Assembly: GCA_013400115.1 (NCBI GenBank)
Contig: VXBP01008680.1
Location: 124,001-188,000, forward strand
DNA from: Rhinopomastus cyanomelas
Lineage: Eukaryota; Chordata; Aves; Bucerotiformes; Rhinopomastidae
Direction: 5' to 3'
Length of the DNA stretch: 64,000 bases
Shown here: positions 1 to 11,214 of the stretch, in pieces
Numbering within the stretch: the stretch's first letter is position 1
Layout: the number at the start of each line of letters is the position of its first letter
Program-made: the position numbers and the translations under genes
The notes under the pieces: model-generated
Told to the model about the DNA's origin: nothing
What the model saw: only the letters and a program-made list of their open reading frames with translations
The model's database searches: none

Positions 1-782
1 AGGAGCTGCAGTGTGGCGTACATGTCGGGCTTACCTACAGCTGTGGAGTGCCTAGGACAAAGGAGGGAGGTAGAGCAGCTGAATCCTAAACCCCCTCTCT
101 TGAAGCTTTTGGCCTTCCCCAGAGAAGATCTTCCCTGCAAGAAGATCCTTCACTGCAAGAAGGTCTTCACTGCAAGAGGATCCTTCACTGCTGGAAGATC
201 CTCACTGCAGGAAGATCTTCACTGCAAGAATCTTCCAGTTCTTGTCTGTCACAGCAGTCTGCTAATGGTCCCTTGCCTGCCCATTACTTTTTTATTACCC
301 AGAGAGATGAAATGCCATATGTACAGCACATACAGCTTGCAGATGGGATTTTAACATTTTTAAGACCTGGAGATCAACCTAGCTTTTGGTGCAGTTTTCT
401 TATGATTTTTTTTTTATGTGTTTACAAATGCACAGTTCTCCTAGGTCACTGATCTAATAGAAGACAACTTTCTGTAAACAAGGACCTCAATTAGTGCAAA
501 CCCAGCACAGAACCAGATGTCACACAACAAATCTCTTGAGAGGCTGGCAACACAAATCTCACGTAAGAGATAAGCTCACATAAGCTTTATCTATACTTAA
601 TGTGAACTGGAAGAAGGATTGGCCACAGCTTGGAAGCCAAGGGGTAGGACATGGCTCATATCCAGGCAGCTAAGCTCCATGGCCTCTCCTTCTCCCTTTC
701 AAAAATTCAAGTAAGTCCAGGCTCATGCCAGGGTGGTCCCTTCACATCCTAATCTTTAGGTTACAACCAGATACTATCACTA
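1..782. other. Non-coding, no gene recognised
   Basis: Apart from the minisatellite at 122-238, I see only unique-looking sequence with short chance frames. There is no CR1, RNA gene or exon with matching splice signals. Confidence 0.6.
122..238. repeat. Short minisatellite, about 20-bp unit
   Basis: Five to six degenerate direct repeats of a unit close to GAAGATCCTTCACTGCAAGA. Units vary in the AAGATC/AAGGTC/AGGATC block and in CTGCAAG versus CTGCTGG or CTGCAGG. An open frame of 113 codons crosses it (13-354), but its repeat character and lack of any recognisable domain argue against a gene. Confidence 0.8.
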
Positions 783-1645
783 GGTTAAAAACTGGCTGGA
801 TGACCAGGCACAGAGAGTGGTTGTGAGTGGTGCTGCATCTAGTTGGTGCCCAGTGAGCAGTGGTGTCCCACAGGGATCAGTACTGGGTCCAGTTCTAGTC
901 AACATCTGATGACCTGGATGAGGTGATCAAATCTACCCTCAGTAAATTCACGCATAACACCAAGCTGGGGCAGGGGGCTTGTTGATCTACCAGAGGGGAG
1001 GAAGATGCTGCAGAGACATCTGGACAATGGGCAGTGGCCAATGGGATGAGGTTTAACAAGGCCAAACACAGGGTCCACAATACTTTGGCCACAATAACCC
1101 CCTGCAGCTACAGACTAGGGGGTGAGTGTCTGGAGAGCAGCCTGGCGGAGAGGGACCTGGCAACTGGTTGAACATGAGCCAGCAGTGGGCCCAGGTGGCA
1201 CAAAAGGTCAATGGCATCATGGCTTGTATCAGCAACAGTGTGGCCAGCAGGACTAGGGATATAATTCTCTCCCTGTACTGGGCACTGATGAGGCCTCACC
1301 TCAAGTACTGAGGTCATTTCTGGGCCACTCACTTCAGGAAAGAGATTGAGGTGCTGGAGCGGGTCCAGAGGAGAGCAACAAGGGTGGTGAAGGGACTAGA
1401 GGGAAAGTCTGGTGAGGAGATGCTGAGGGAGCTGGGGTTGTTTAGCCTAGAGGAGAGGATGCTGAGGGAAGACCTTATGATTCTCTACAGCTACCCAAAG
1501 GGAAATTGTAGACAGGTGTAGTTTTGGCTCTTCTCCCAGGCAACTAGTGATAAGATGAGAGGACAGGGCCTGAAGCTGCACCATGGGAGGTTTAGGTTGG
1601 ATGTTAGGAGGCACTTCCTCACGGAAAGTGTGGTGATAATGGTGT
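783..1645 (+). mobile_element. CR1 LINE fragment, older subfamily, RT C-terminal half
   Basis: The translated frames follow CR1 ORF2: WLDDQAQRVVVSG, then VSSGVPQGSVLGPV with interruptions, LSKFTHNTKLG where active copies have the FADD box, NMSQQWAQVAQKVNGI, and a degraded RPHLKY block. The order and wording match the copy at 36905-37901, so both belong to the same or a close subfamily. Frameshifts and stops disable it, the catalytic FADD box is replaced by FTHN, and the 3' terminal repeat is not recognisable. Confidence 0.85.
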
Positions 1646-2737
1646 GTTGTAATGGACAATCAGGTTGCAAACAGTTTTGACACCCTGAAGTATACAAGGT
1701 CAGAACAAGCTCCAGCAATCTGGGCACGCTTTGGGGTGGGAAGTGGCTTCTGGTGAACCGTATCAAAACCTTGGATTCAGACTTCTCTGAATCTTTGACC
1801 ATGAACTGTCATGGACAGGCTGGCAGAAGCCCTTTTCTCCTCCTGACTCTACAAACTGACAAATTCACTCATCTTCAAAGTGAAGAAGAAACTGCTGTGA
1901 CTGACAAGTTTTGCCTCTTCCACTCTGCTGGCCACAGAGTTTCACCACATAAAACATGCCCAGGAGGTAACTGTGTGTTGCTATTTGTAGGCATCCAAGC
2001 AGAGAAGATCTGCTGTGTCATTTCTTGCACACAGATTCAGCAGGGATGGGAAGAATTTGGCAATATGGGTCTCTGTAATTTTGAGGTTAAATACCTTTCC
2101 TAAGTGCTGACAACAAGGACATGTGCATTTAACATTGCGCTTGCAGAACTGTGCGTAAACCCTTCTCCTGGGGAGGAACGGAGTACGCCTGTGGTATCTG
2201 GTGCTTGCCACATCCACAGTAGGGATCACCTGGGACTCACCACAGCCTTGTATGCACACCTTTCCTTCTGTGGAAAATACTGGTGGGGGAGTAGGGTTAG
2301 TGAATCCCCATGCACAAATGAGGACACGTAGGTTTCAGCCCTTCTACAGGACTTCCTAAAGAAGACAAAGCTAAAGCAACATGAGCTTACACAGTGCGTT
2401 GAAGTGCAACCAAGGAGCCTGAAGTAGTGAGCAATTTAGTGGGTGACTCTACAAGTTATGTACCTCAAGGAAGCAAATCTTCCCCCCCACATTCGGGTTT
2501 CTAGGAAAGGAAGATCAGAAGTCAGAACTCAAAGTTCCTCAAAGTGCCCCATGTCCCTGAGACTGAGGAAGAGAAATTAGGACCAGGTCATATGCTGCAT
2601 CTGCTCTGCAGCTTGGATGCAGCTCGTCCTATAACTTCTAATTCTTTCATTTGTCACTTTCCATGGTTGATTTCTGTGGGTGTTTGTTCAGCCACGCGAC
2701 AATAACCGAGTACAAGGTGGTTGTCTGTTCTGTATCC

Positions 2738-2812
2738 TGCTGTGGCAGGGGGATTGGACTAGATGATCTCTTGAGGTCCCTTCCAATCCCTAATGGTTCT
2801 CTGTACGGTATC
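2738..2812 (+). mobile_element. CR1 3' end fragment
   Basis: Only the last about 75 bases are present: GGGGATTGGACTAGATGATC, then a variant of the AGGTCCCTTCCAATCCCTAATG terminus, decaying into TTCTCTGTACGG. Severely 5' truncated. Confidence 0.9.
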
Positions 2813-3461
2813 TAATATGTAAGAGATGTCTTTACAATTTATGAAAGCTTGAAAAGCAAGGAGCATTGTTTATTAAAGCTGGGAGGAAAATAGTCTTAGA
2901 TTGCACATGGAATGTGCCTGTGAAAAAAAGACAGAGTTCTTCGTTTATGAAAAGTGAAGTCTCAGAATTGATATTATTAATTTAATCTAAATAATTAAGC
3001 AGTAATGACCATGGCATAGGCCATTCTGGTCAATTAATGATCAGCCCTAGGGGTTGATGGCCTGTGAGGAAGCTAAGGGACATTAACCTCTGGCTATTAG
3101 TCATCTAGAAATGGCCATGTGCTAACTCTATTGCAGATTCCTCCCATATTTAAAATGTAGATGTTAGAAGTGATGCTAGAAGTGTCCATGGTGTAGTGAC
3201 TGTAAATGATCCTGATGTTTCTGCAAAACTAGTGAGCAGCAGCCTGAGTGGTGTGGTAGCTCAAAGACCTCTTAAGTATGTCTTGACTTCTTTTTGAGTC
3301 CTGTCTGATGGCAGAAATGTGAGGAGGCACCTCTGTGGGCCTCAAGCTCTGGATTCAAGGAGGTCTGTGCTCCAGGACCGCTTTATGCATGTGTGTAAAC
3401 TGAAAAGAATTTAGAAGATGATCATTGTATGGTTTCCCTTTTTTATGAGTTTCAGCCATTA

Positions 3462-3517
3462 GACAGAGAAAGAAAAGAAGGGATGGAGAGAGGAGGGGAG
3501 GGAGGGAAGGAGGGAGA
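3462..3517 (+). repeat. Purine-rich low-complexity tract
   Basis: A run almost entirely of A and G, with GGGAGGGAGGGAAGGAGGGA at its centre. Chance open frames cross it on both strands. Confidence 0.85.
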
Positions 3518-4446
3518 AAGCTGCACACTTGATCTGCTTTTCTCCCAGTCTGCTCAGACTTTTCCTTTTGCAGCCAGCTCAACAACCCCTCGGGTGCTCA
3601 CAGCACAGAGATTATGGCCAAAACAAAGCCAAAGCAGAGCTCAAAGATGCATTTGAATAGTTCAGTCTCCACCACCTTTTCAGACTGCAACTGCAGATGT
3701 TAGACAGACCTGCTCTTTATAGGCCAGTGAATGCAGAAAGCCACGACCCAAATCTGCAGCGTTCAGTGCCAAGTGTGTAAAGAGTGGCAGAGGATAAGGA
3801 ACTGTAATAATAATTTGGTTTGTTTCAACACCCAAAACGTTTCTATTTTTCACTTTTTAATTTTTGTTTCTCCTGGGGTAAGAAGGGGAGCCAGAGGGCT
3901 CTCATAACAAGTTGTTTTCGACGTGGTCTACCGTGTCGCATGCGCTGCTTATGCTGCCTTGCTCCAGACAAAAGCAGCCTAACTCATGGGAGTAGGCTCT
4001 ATTGCTTATCTCTCCAGGCCACTGACAGACACACTTGAAAGAATCAGGAGTGTGAAAATTGTGTGAAAATGCACCCAAACACCGTCTGCATTTCTAAGGA
4101 AAATGAAATTCTTATATGTTGCACAGTTTATTTTATTACTAACTACTATATCCTCAGACTCAAAGTATAATTTTTTATCAGAAAGAAAAAAAAGCTAATG
4201 CCCTCATATCTAGTGGCATCTTGGAGCAGTGGTGACCAGCTGTGAATACGTCCTTTGCTGCGGTCCACGTTATAATACCCCATCCGGGTTTCACACCAAG
4301 CTTCTCTGTTCACCTGTAAACACGTGGTCTACTGACAGATCCCCCTGTAGTGCTGCCCTGGCTTTTTTATTTTCAATTCTCTTTTTTTATAAAGCACTGT
4401 CAAGAAAAGAGATGAAAATAGAAAAGAAGGGGGGGAAAAAGAAGAA

Positions 4447-4718
4447 ATCACAGAATCACATCACATTAGCGATTGGAAAGGACCTCGAAAGATCATCTAG
4501 TCCAATCCCATTACCAGAGCAGGATCATCTAGATCGAGTTGCACAGGAACATATCCAGGCAGTTTTTAGACATCTCCAGAGAAGGAGACTCCACAACCTC
4601 CTGGACAGCCCGTTCCAGTGCTGCGTCACCCTCACTGTGAAGAAGTTCCTTCTCATATTTATGTGGAACCTTCTATGTTCCATCTTACACCTATTGCCTC
4701 TTGTCCTATCACTAGATA
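4447..4718 (-). mobile_element. CR1 3' fragment, minus strand
   Basis: Starts with the reverse-complemented tail (cacagaatcacatc, then attggaaaggacctcg) and runs through the C-terminal ORF2 coding region to CTATCACTAGAT, where it is cut by the next CR1 tail. An A-rich stretch (4383-4446) lies before it. Confidence 0.93.
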
Positions 4719-5000
4719 GAATAATACAATCATTAGGGATTGGAAGGGACCTTGAAAGATCATCTAGTCCAACCCTCCTGACACAGCAGGACCACCTAGA
4801 CCAAGTCNCTAACCACCCCTCCATCTGACCCACCCCAGGATGCTGTTGGCCCTCTTGGCCACAAGACCACACTGCTGGCTCATGGTCATCCTGCTGTCCA
4901 CCAGGACCCCCAGGTCCCTTTCTCCTGCACTGCTCTCCAACAGCTCAGTCCCCAGCCTATGCTGGTACCTGGGGTTGTCCTTGCCCAGATGCCAGACTAA
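4719..5000 (-). mobile_element. CR1 fragment, minus strand, interrupted by an N at 4808
   Basis: A second tail (aatcattagggattggaagg) follows the previous copy directly. At the N the sequence jumps from the 3' end (ctagaccaagtc) to a much more 5' part of ORF2 (ctaaccacccctccatctg). In the copy at 6725-7500 those two blocks are about 460 bases apart, so CR1 sequence is missing at the N, through an assembly gap or a real deletion. The 5' boundary, near 5000, is followed by an A-rich stretch. Confidence 0.9.
4808..4808. other. Assembly join (single N) inside CR1
   Basis: The N joins CR1 3' UTR sequence to an internal ORF2 region in the same orientation. About 460 bases present at the corresponding place of the 6725-7500 copy are absent. 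Confidence 0.8.
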
Positions 5001-6724
5001 ATAAAAGAAAAATAAAAGAAAAAAAATCTGTGAGGCTGATCCACAACAAGCCGTTCTTTAGTGCTCCCTCCACCCATGAACAGACGTTATTGAACTGTTT
5101 GCAAGCAGAAAATGAGCAGCAGGTGACAAATGGGCAGATTGTCCTGCTAGTGCCATGACTGCACAGGCAGCAGCCTCTGTTTCATTGTTCTATTTATGAG
5201 AGTCTTGGTCTTTGGAGCTCGGTGTCTAGAGACATTGTCGAGGTTATAACTTTTTAAAAGTGTTGTGTTTCATACAGGGGGTTTGAGGAGATGAGGGGCT
5301 AAGGCAACTGGCCATGAAGTTTCAGTAGAAAACAGCTGGGAGGAGTAGGACACAGAAGCTTCACCTGATGCTACCAGCCCCAGGTACTCAGGTGTTGTGG
5401 GTGCCTTTCTGGTTTAAGGCTGGCCTTAATTAAAATAAGCAAGAATTCTGCAGCTGGTTGAATTTTCTGACACTTAGATAAGTTCTTCTTGGAATTTTTT
5501 ACTACTCATGTTTTCACAGTCTCTAGTTTGACAGCCTGACTATTCAGAGGATCTTTACGTGGCTGGGCTAGTCACAGAAGTTTGCCACCTTTGGGTCTGC
5601 AAAGTAATTTCTGAGAAGAAAAAACTTCAGCTTCATCCTTTTCCCCCTCCTCTTTTTTATGGTTCAGTTAACACGCTCAAAGCATTAATATATTTTCATC
5701 ATTAATTATTACAAGAAATCAATGTATTTCACATTCCTTTAGAAAAAGATGCAGTAGATGCCTTGTACACAAGAGGGCAGGTCTGCCTCTCCTTTCATCA
5801 TCGGTCCTCTCTTCTACTTTGCCTGGTGATGATTTTTGGTGTCAGCCAGGCGCCTGGACTCGATGTCACATAAAAGCAGGGCTGTAAATCAGGGTTTTCA
5901 TCTGAATAGCCAACACCTCCTAGGAATGGTCTAAAGGCCTTCTACGCTGCTAAAGAAATACCCACGGGAGTATACACAGTTAGAGATGTTCCTTTGTATT
6001 ATTATCACTGGTGACTGAACTTAGTACTCTTGGTCTGCGAACTTTAAAAATCCACACTTTCAAACCTAAAAAGGGTCTGTTTTTTTGATCCTCTTTCACC
6101 CCTTTCCAAGCAAAACATTGGAAGCACAGGCACTAGGCACAGTTTCCACCCTCTCTGCTGGCTGAGTATGAAGTTATTATTGCAAAACCTTTTGATGAAG
6201 AAGAGACATCCTCATACTGAAGTCATGCTGGAGGCTCTGCAGCTCCAGCATGTTGTGTGATGGGGAACAAACCCTGACATGGATGACTTGCTGTCCCCTC
6301 ATCCTCACTTCCCCAGAGCAGCCTCAGTGCTGGCAAGTCTTGTGATGGCTTAAACCCAAATTTAACCACTCACAGAGGAAAATACAGCATGTTTGGAAGA
6401 AAACCATTTGCTTGCTGCATTCCAGGCTTGCTCGGAGTACTGAAACATGGAGCAGCCATGCTAGGAGGCTAAGGATATGGGTCTCATTCACAGAGAAGAG
6501 TTTCACCCTGCAGAAGATGAGGGGTGTCCCCAAAATATCCGATTTAATTCATAACCAGCACTGTGCTTCCCTGGAATGCTGGCTTTTACTTCCCCTGGAA
6601 TGGACTACTGTCCTTTCCTTTGGCCATAAAATGCTACTGACTTCTCTGCTCACAGCACTGCTGAAGGAGTCATTCCCGCAAGGGATGTAAGCAACTGGCA
6701 GGAGAGGATGAGGCACACTTCATA

Positions 6725-7500
6725 TCCACAGAATCACACAGAATCACAGACATGAGGGATTGGAAGGGACCTCAAAAGATCATCTAGTCCAACCCCTCTA
6801 CTACAGCAGGATCACCTAGATCAAGTCACACAGGAACACATCCAGGTGGGTCTTAAATGTCTCCAGAGAGGGAAACTCCACAACCCCCTGGGCAGCCTGT
6901 TCCAGTCTCTTCACTTTCACTGTGAAGAAGTTCCTTCTCAGTTTTATATGGAACCTCCTATGTTCCAGCTCACACCCATTGCCCTATGTCCTATCACTAG
7001 ATGACATTGAGAAGAGCCTAGCTCCATCTTCTTGACAGCTGCCCCTCACATATTTATAGACATTAATGAGGTCACCCCTCAATCTCCTCTTCTGCAAGCT
7101 AAAGAGACCCATCTCCTTCAGCATTTCCTCCTAAGGGAGGTGCTCCACTTCCTTCATCATCCTTGTTGCTGTATGCTGGACTCCCTCCAGCAGCTCTGTG
7201 TCCTTTTTGAGCTGAGGGGCCCAGAACTGGACACAGTCCTCCAGATGTGATCTCACCAGGGCAGAGTAGAGGGGCAGAAGAACCTCTCTTGATCTGCTAA
7301 CCACCCCTCCATCTGACCCACCCCAGGATGCTGTTGGCCCTCTTGGCCACAGGAGCACACTACTGGCTCATGGTCATCCTGCTGTCCACCAGGATCCCCA
7401 GGTCCCATTCTCCTACACTGCTCTCCAGCAGGTCAACCCGTAGCCTATACTGGTACCTGGGCTTGTTCTTGCCCAGATGCAAGACTCTACACTTAATTTC
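6725..7500 (-). mobile_element. CR1 LINE, 5'-truncated, about 775 bp
   Basis: A continuous minus-strand copy from the tail (agaatcacagacatgaggga, ttggaagggacctc) through the ORF2 C-terminus (RLFS, LFSLQKRRL-type and EGVQH-type blocks) into the upstream MTMSQ-like block, ending near CAAGACTCTACACTT. It is one of the better templates in the window for judging the truncated copies. Confidence 0.93.
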
Positions 7501-10500
7501 CAACAAAGCCTTGAAACAAAAAATATCAAAGCTTTATGCAGCGATACGAAGTCACCCTGCTTCACTGGCTCCACCAATCAGTCCAAAACCAAAACCAATT
7601 CACAAATTTTGAAAAGCACCAAAAAGCTTATTTTTTAAAAAAGAGAAAAGACATTTAACCAGACATTTTTATTGTAGCACTTAGACTCTTTTGATAAGAG
7701 CAGAAATGAAGATGGTTTTGCCTTCCCTGTGCCCTTGGAGAAAGGTCAAGGTGAGTGAATAAGTGAGTAAACCCAGGGTTTTTAGGAGAAGATCAAGGGT
7801 CAGAGAAGCTCATCTTTGAAAGTGGGAGCCTGGAAAGAAAAAGATAGCTGGACACAGCTTATCTGGGTGCTTTCCCTCGTACTTTGTGGTGTATCCAGAC
7901 TGTCACATCCCTTTTATTTTATGTACAGGGGCAGTCACCAGTGTCCCTTGGTAACTGTCCACTTAAAGGCCACCTGTTGGAGAACATCTCAGAGCTGAAT
8001 GCCAGCTCTGAAAAAACACAAGGATATGTTTAGAACCGCTCATGACAGATATAATTTAGTAGGACGTGGCTGGAAGGACCTCTGGAACTTTCCAAAATGC
8101 TTGGGTCACTGATGACCAAGTGTATTTGCTTTTCCATTTCAGCTGTCAATGAATCTGCTGGTGGAAAGGCTGCAGAACTATTTCGCATGTCAATCACAGT
8201 TAGAGAAGTGCTAATCATGCTAAGGAGTTGTTAACTACAGATTAAAGTAAACGAATGGCACGTGCTTCCATACAGTGCACTCCCCAAATGGCAAGCCCAT
8301 TTGGAGATGGCTTGCTCTCTGGTAGGCCTGTGCGGCCTCCAAGTGTAGAATAATTCATGCTTTTAATTAGATTATTGCAGCGCGTAGAGTAAGTGGCCAT
8401 CCTGTCACCTGCTAGCCATCTTCTTCATTTTACAGAGACTTCTGCACAGTCAAGATACTAATAGATCTACCCTATCATGCTCCACGGTGCAGCTAAAAGA
8501 ACATGGCTAGGAATTCACCGGGGAGGGATGAAAAGAGAATTGTGTCAGTTTTGTCCCTTGAATGAGCCAGCAATGGGAAGCAGCTAATCAGTTGTGTTAA
8601 AGAGGGGGTTTGCATTGCCTTTGCTAGATCAGTGCACGGAAGATAAACCCACAGGTAGAGAAGTGACATGTTCCAAGGTTTTCCTAGCCCTGGTTAAAAA
8701 ACCTGCTGCTTCTGCATTTGAGAGAGGGTTGTCTAAAGCAATAGTGGGAGTCTATGTGCACCCATGTGCATTTATGCTTATAGGAGCGAATGCAGGCAAC
8801 GTAACAGCAACTAACACAGATTAGAAAACAAACTGTACAGCAAAAAAAGGAGAAGAGCACGGGGGGATATTTGCCTGTCCTTATCAGCTCTCCTCAGTGT
8901 TTACTCACTGCTGGTGCTCACTCTTTACTCAGGAGCTGTACAGCCTGTCTTCTCCTGGGGGCACAGACTGGTAGAGGAATTTTAATTTTACTAGGAGCTT
9001 GCTGTGGTAACAGCTGATTGCCAGAGGGAGATGACAAACTATTTAAGTGACAGTTGGTATTAATGACGGCAAAAATTCAAGATAGACCATTCTGACACAA
9101 ATTTTGTGAAGGTCCTGGAGAACCATGCAAATCCCAGAAGTGCGGGGACGTGCTAAGTCTCTATCAGCAGCTGACTAGCACTGGCTATTGAGCCTGATAC
9201 TGGACATTAACAAAGACAACATAATAAAAGGCCTTGAAAACAAAAGACGGAGCAAAGGCGAGAGAATTTAATTAATGTTGATCCACATGGCCTTGTGGAA
9301 AATCCATCTGTTTATAAAGAAAATCTGATTTCCTTTTCTGATGAGATCACAATTTTGTGTGATAAAGGAGCCTGACAGCAGAGGATGTATCCTTACAGTC
9401 TCCTTGAAGAAATCCTGCAGGACATGCAAACTAGTGTTATCAGCACAACACATTAAATGCCCTAAACTCTCTGACGTGTGTTAAAATTTGTTTGCGCACA
9501 CATTCTCGTAAATGGTCATTTCTAGCCACATTCTGCAAGCGTCTGTATTAGAATTGATCTCTGTGCATCACCTCAAATTGAGGAACATACATGCTATAAT
9601 TTCTAGTAACAGGGATAGACTTGAAGAGGGGCACAGTGGTGAGAAAAGGCTGGTGATCGAGAATGAACTTGATTCCTTAGGGAAGCTGGGCTTCAACATC
9701 TACCTCTGGCCTAGGGCATGCCTGACTACTTCTGGGTGTACCCCATCTTAAGTGAGGTGAGACAGCCCAACATGCTTCAACACAACTGCCAAGTGAGGAA
9801 CATGCCCCAAAGGAGTACAAATGAAAAAGAGATGCATTTTGGAAATACTAGCTCCTTACAGCACCTTGAGAGTTGATGGCACTCAAGGATCAGCACAGCT
9901 ACCCAGGGCAGTGCCAGCAGCCAACGATCTTTTGTACATAATCAGAGGAGCAGTGAGATAAACTTAGCTCTGTTGTCAACATAGATACTAGCACGTAATT
10001 CTGATGGCCACATTTTGACAGGGACTTGAAAGGCTGCAGAGACAAATGAAGAGCCACCAAAATGAATCGATGGGTGAAAAAATTGCCATGTACTTGACAA
10101 TAAGAAGAATCTGCTAATTCTTCAAAAAACTACTGAAAGAAATTGAGTTTCTGTGTGTAGTGTTCTGTATGAGGGGGAAAAAAGGTCTTAGTATCTGGAG
10201 ATTAAATCCTAGTGTACTGAAACTAGGAACACAACACATGTTTTCAGCGGTGAGGATGTCACTTGCTGGAGCTAGTGACAAAGGAAAATGCAGCACTTGC
10301 CTTCACTGAGTGTCTCTGAGTAAGGGCAAATCTTTCTGGGTTTCGACTTAGTTTAACTTTTTTGCTTTTCCTAGTAAGTTATAGCACCACAGCCTCTGCT
10401 GTGGAGCAGATGAGAGAGTGGTCAGTTTTGTAAAAGTCTGTTTTACTAAGAAGTTCACTCCCTTCATTACGATGGACTGGAGGATGTGATCCTGCAAAGA

Positions 10501-10941
10501 AAGTGCAGGTCACAGCCCCATAGCCAAGTCCATTAAATGTCATTGCAGCATCTCCTGCTGAGCCTCTGGGACTGAGAGCTGATTTTAAAAATGGAGTGGA
10601 TTTCTTACTGCATTGTGGCTGTGCTGTAGCAGCTAGAACAAGATTGCTCATATGACTGAATTGGTTGTGGGAGGCAGGTGTTGGCTGGAAAAGCATGAAC
10701 CAGGAAAGCTTTTAGATATCCTGGATAGCGCTTTCCAGTGCAAAACAGACACACTTCCCCATCCAGCTTCATGCTTGTACCTGTTTACTTTAGTGCTGAT
10801 GAAATATAAACATACTCCTGCTTCTTACCAGTTGCCACAAAACAGTCCTGTCTGTTGTCACAACCCAGCTCTTACACTTGACCAAGATATCTTGGCTGTT
10901 CTAAACCACTCTTGGCCACATTGCTCTGTTCTCTATCAAAT
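7501..10941. other. Intergenic or intronic, possible ancient LINE traces
   Basis: No gene seen. Around 9980-10090 the run GATGGCCACATTTTGACAGG, CTTGAAAGGCTGCAGAGAC, AGCCACCAAAATGAAT vaguely follows the C-terminal CR1/L3 block (FW..HF..D...LQR). Around 9320-9400 a frame reads ENLISFSDEITILCDKG, recalling the NLISFYDEVT block. Both are too decayed to call. Confidence 0.35.
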
Positions 10942-11214
10942 TTAGTGATAGGACAAGGGGCAATGGGGGTAAGCTGGAACATGGGAGGTTCCACATAAAT
11001 ATCAGAAGGAACTTCTTCACAGTGAGGGTGACAGAGCACTGGAACAGGCTGCCCAGGGCAGTTGTGGAGTCTTCTTCATTGGAGATGTTTAAGACCCGCC
11101 TGGATGTGTTCCTGTGTGACTTGGTCTAGGTGAGTGTGCTGTGTCAGGGGGATTGGACTAGATAATCTTTCAAGGTCCCTTCCAATCCCAATGATTCTAT
11201 GATTCTGTGATTAA
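10942..11214 (+). mobile_element. CR1 3' fragment
   Basis: Runs from GTGATAGGACAAGGGGCAAT through the ORF2 C-terminus (HINMRRNFF-type block, then FLCDLV and stop) to the tail CCAATCCCAATGATTCTATG ATTCTGTG. 5' truncated within ORF2. Confidence 0.94.

Larger units (their letters stand above)
1646..4446. other. Intergenic or intronic, no gene recognised
   Basis: Contains the CR1 tail at 2738 and the purine tract at 3462. The frame at 1753-2103 (116 codons) has no domain or composition typical of protein. A TA/AT-rich stretch near 2945-3120 with several TTAAT and ATTAAT motifs has the look of a conserved non-coding element, but nothing in a single sequence can show that. Confidence 0.5.

Noticed and set aside
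13..354. 113-codon open frame at the left end
   Set aside because: It runs through the minisatellite, has no domain and no splice or promoter context.
4229..4828. 199-codon plus-strand frame
   Set aside because: Its second half is antisense translation of minus-strand CR1 and it ends across the N at 4808.
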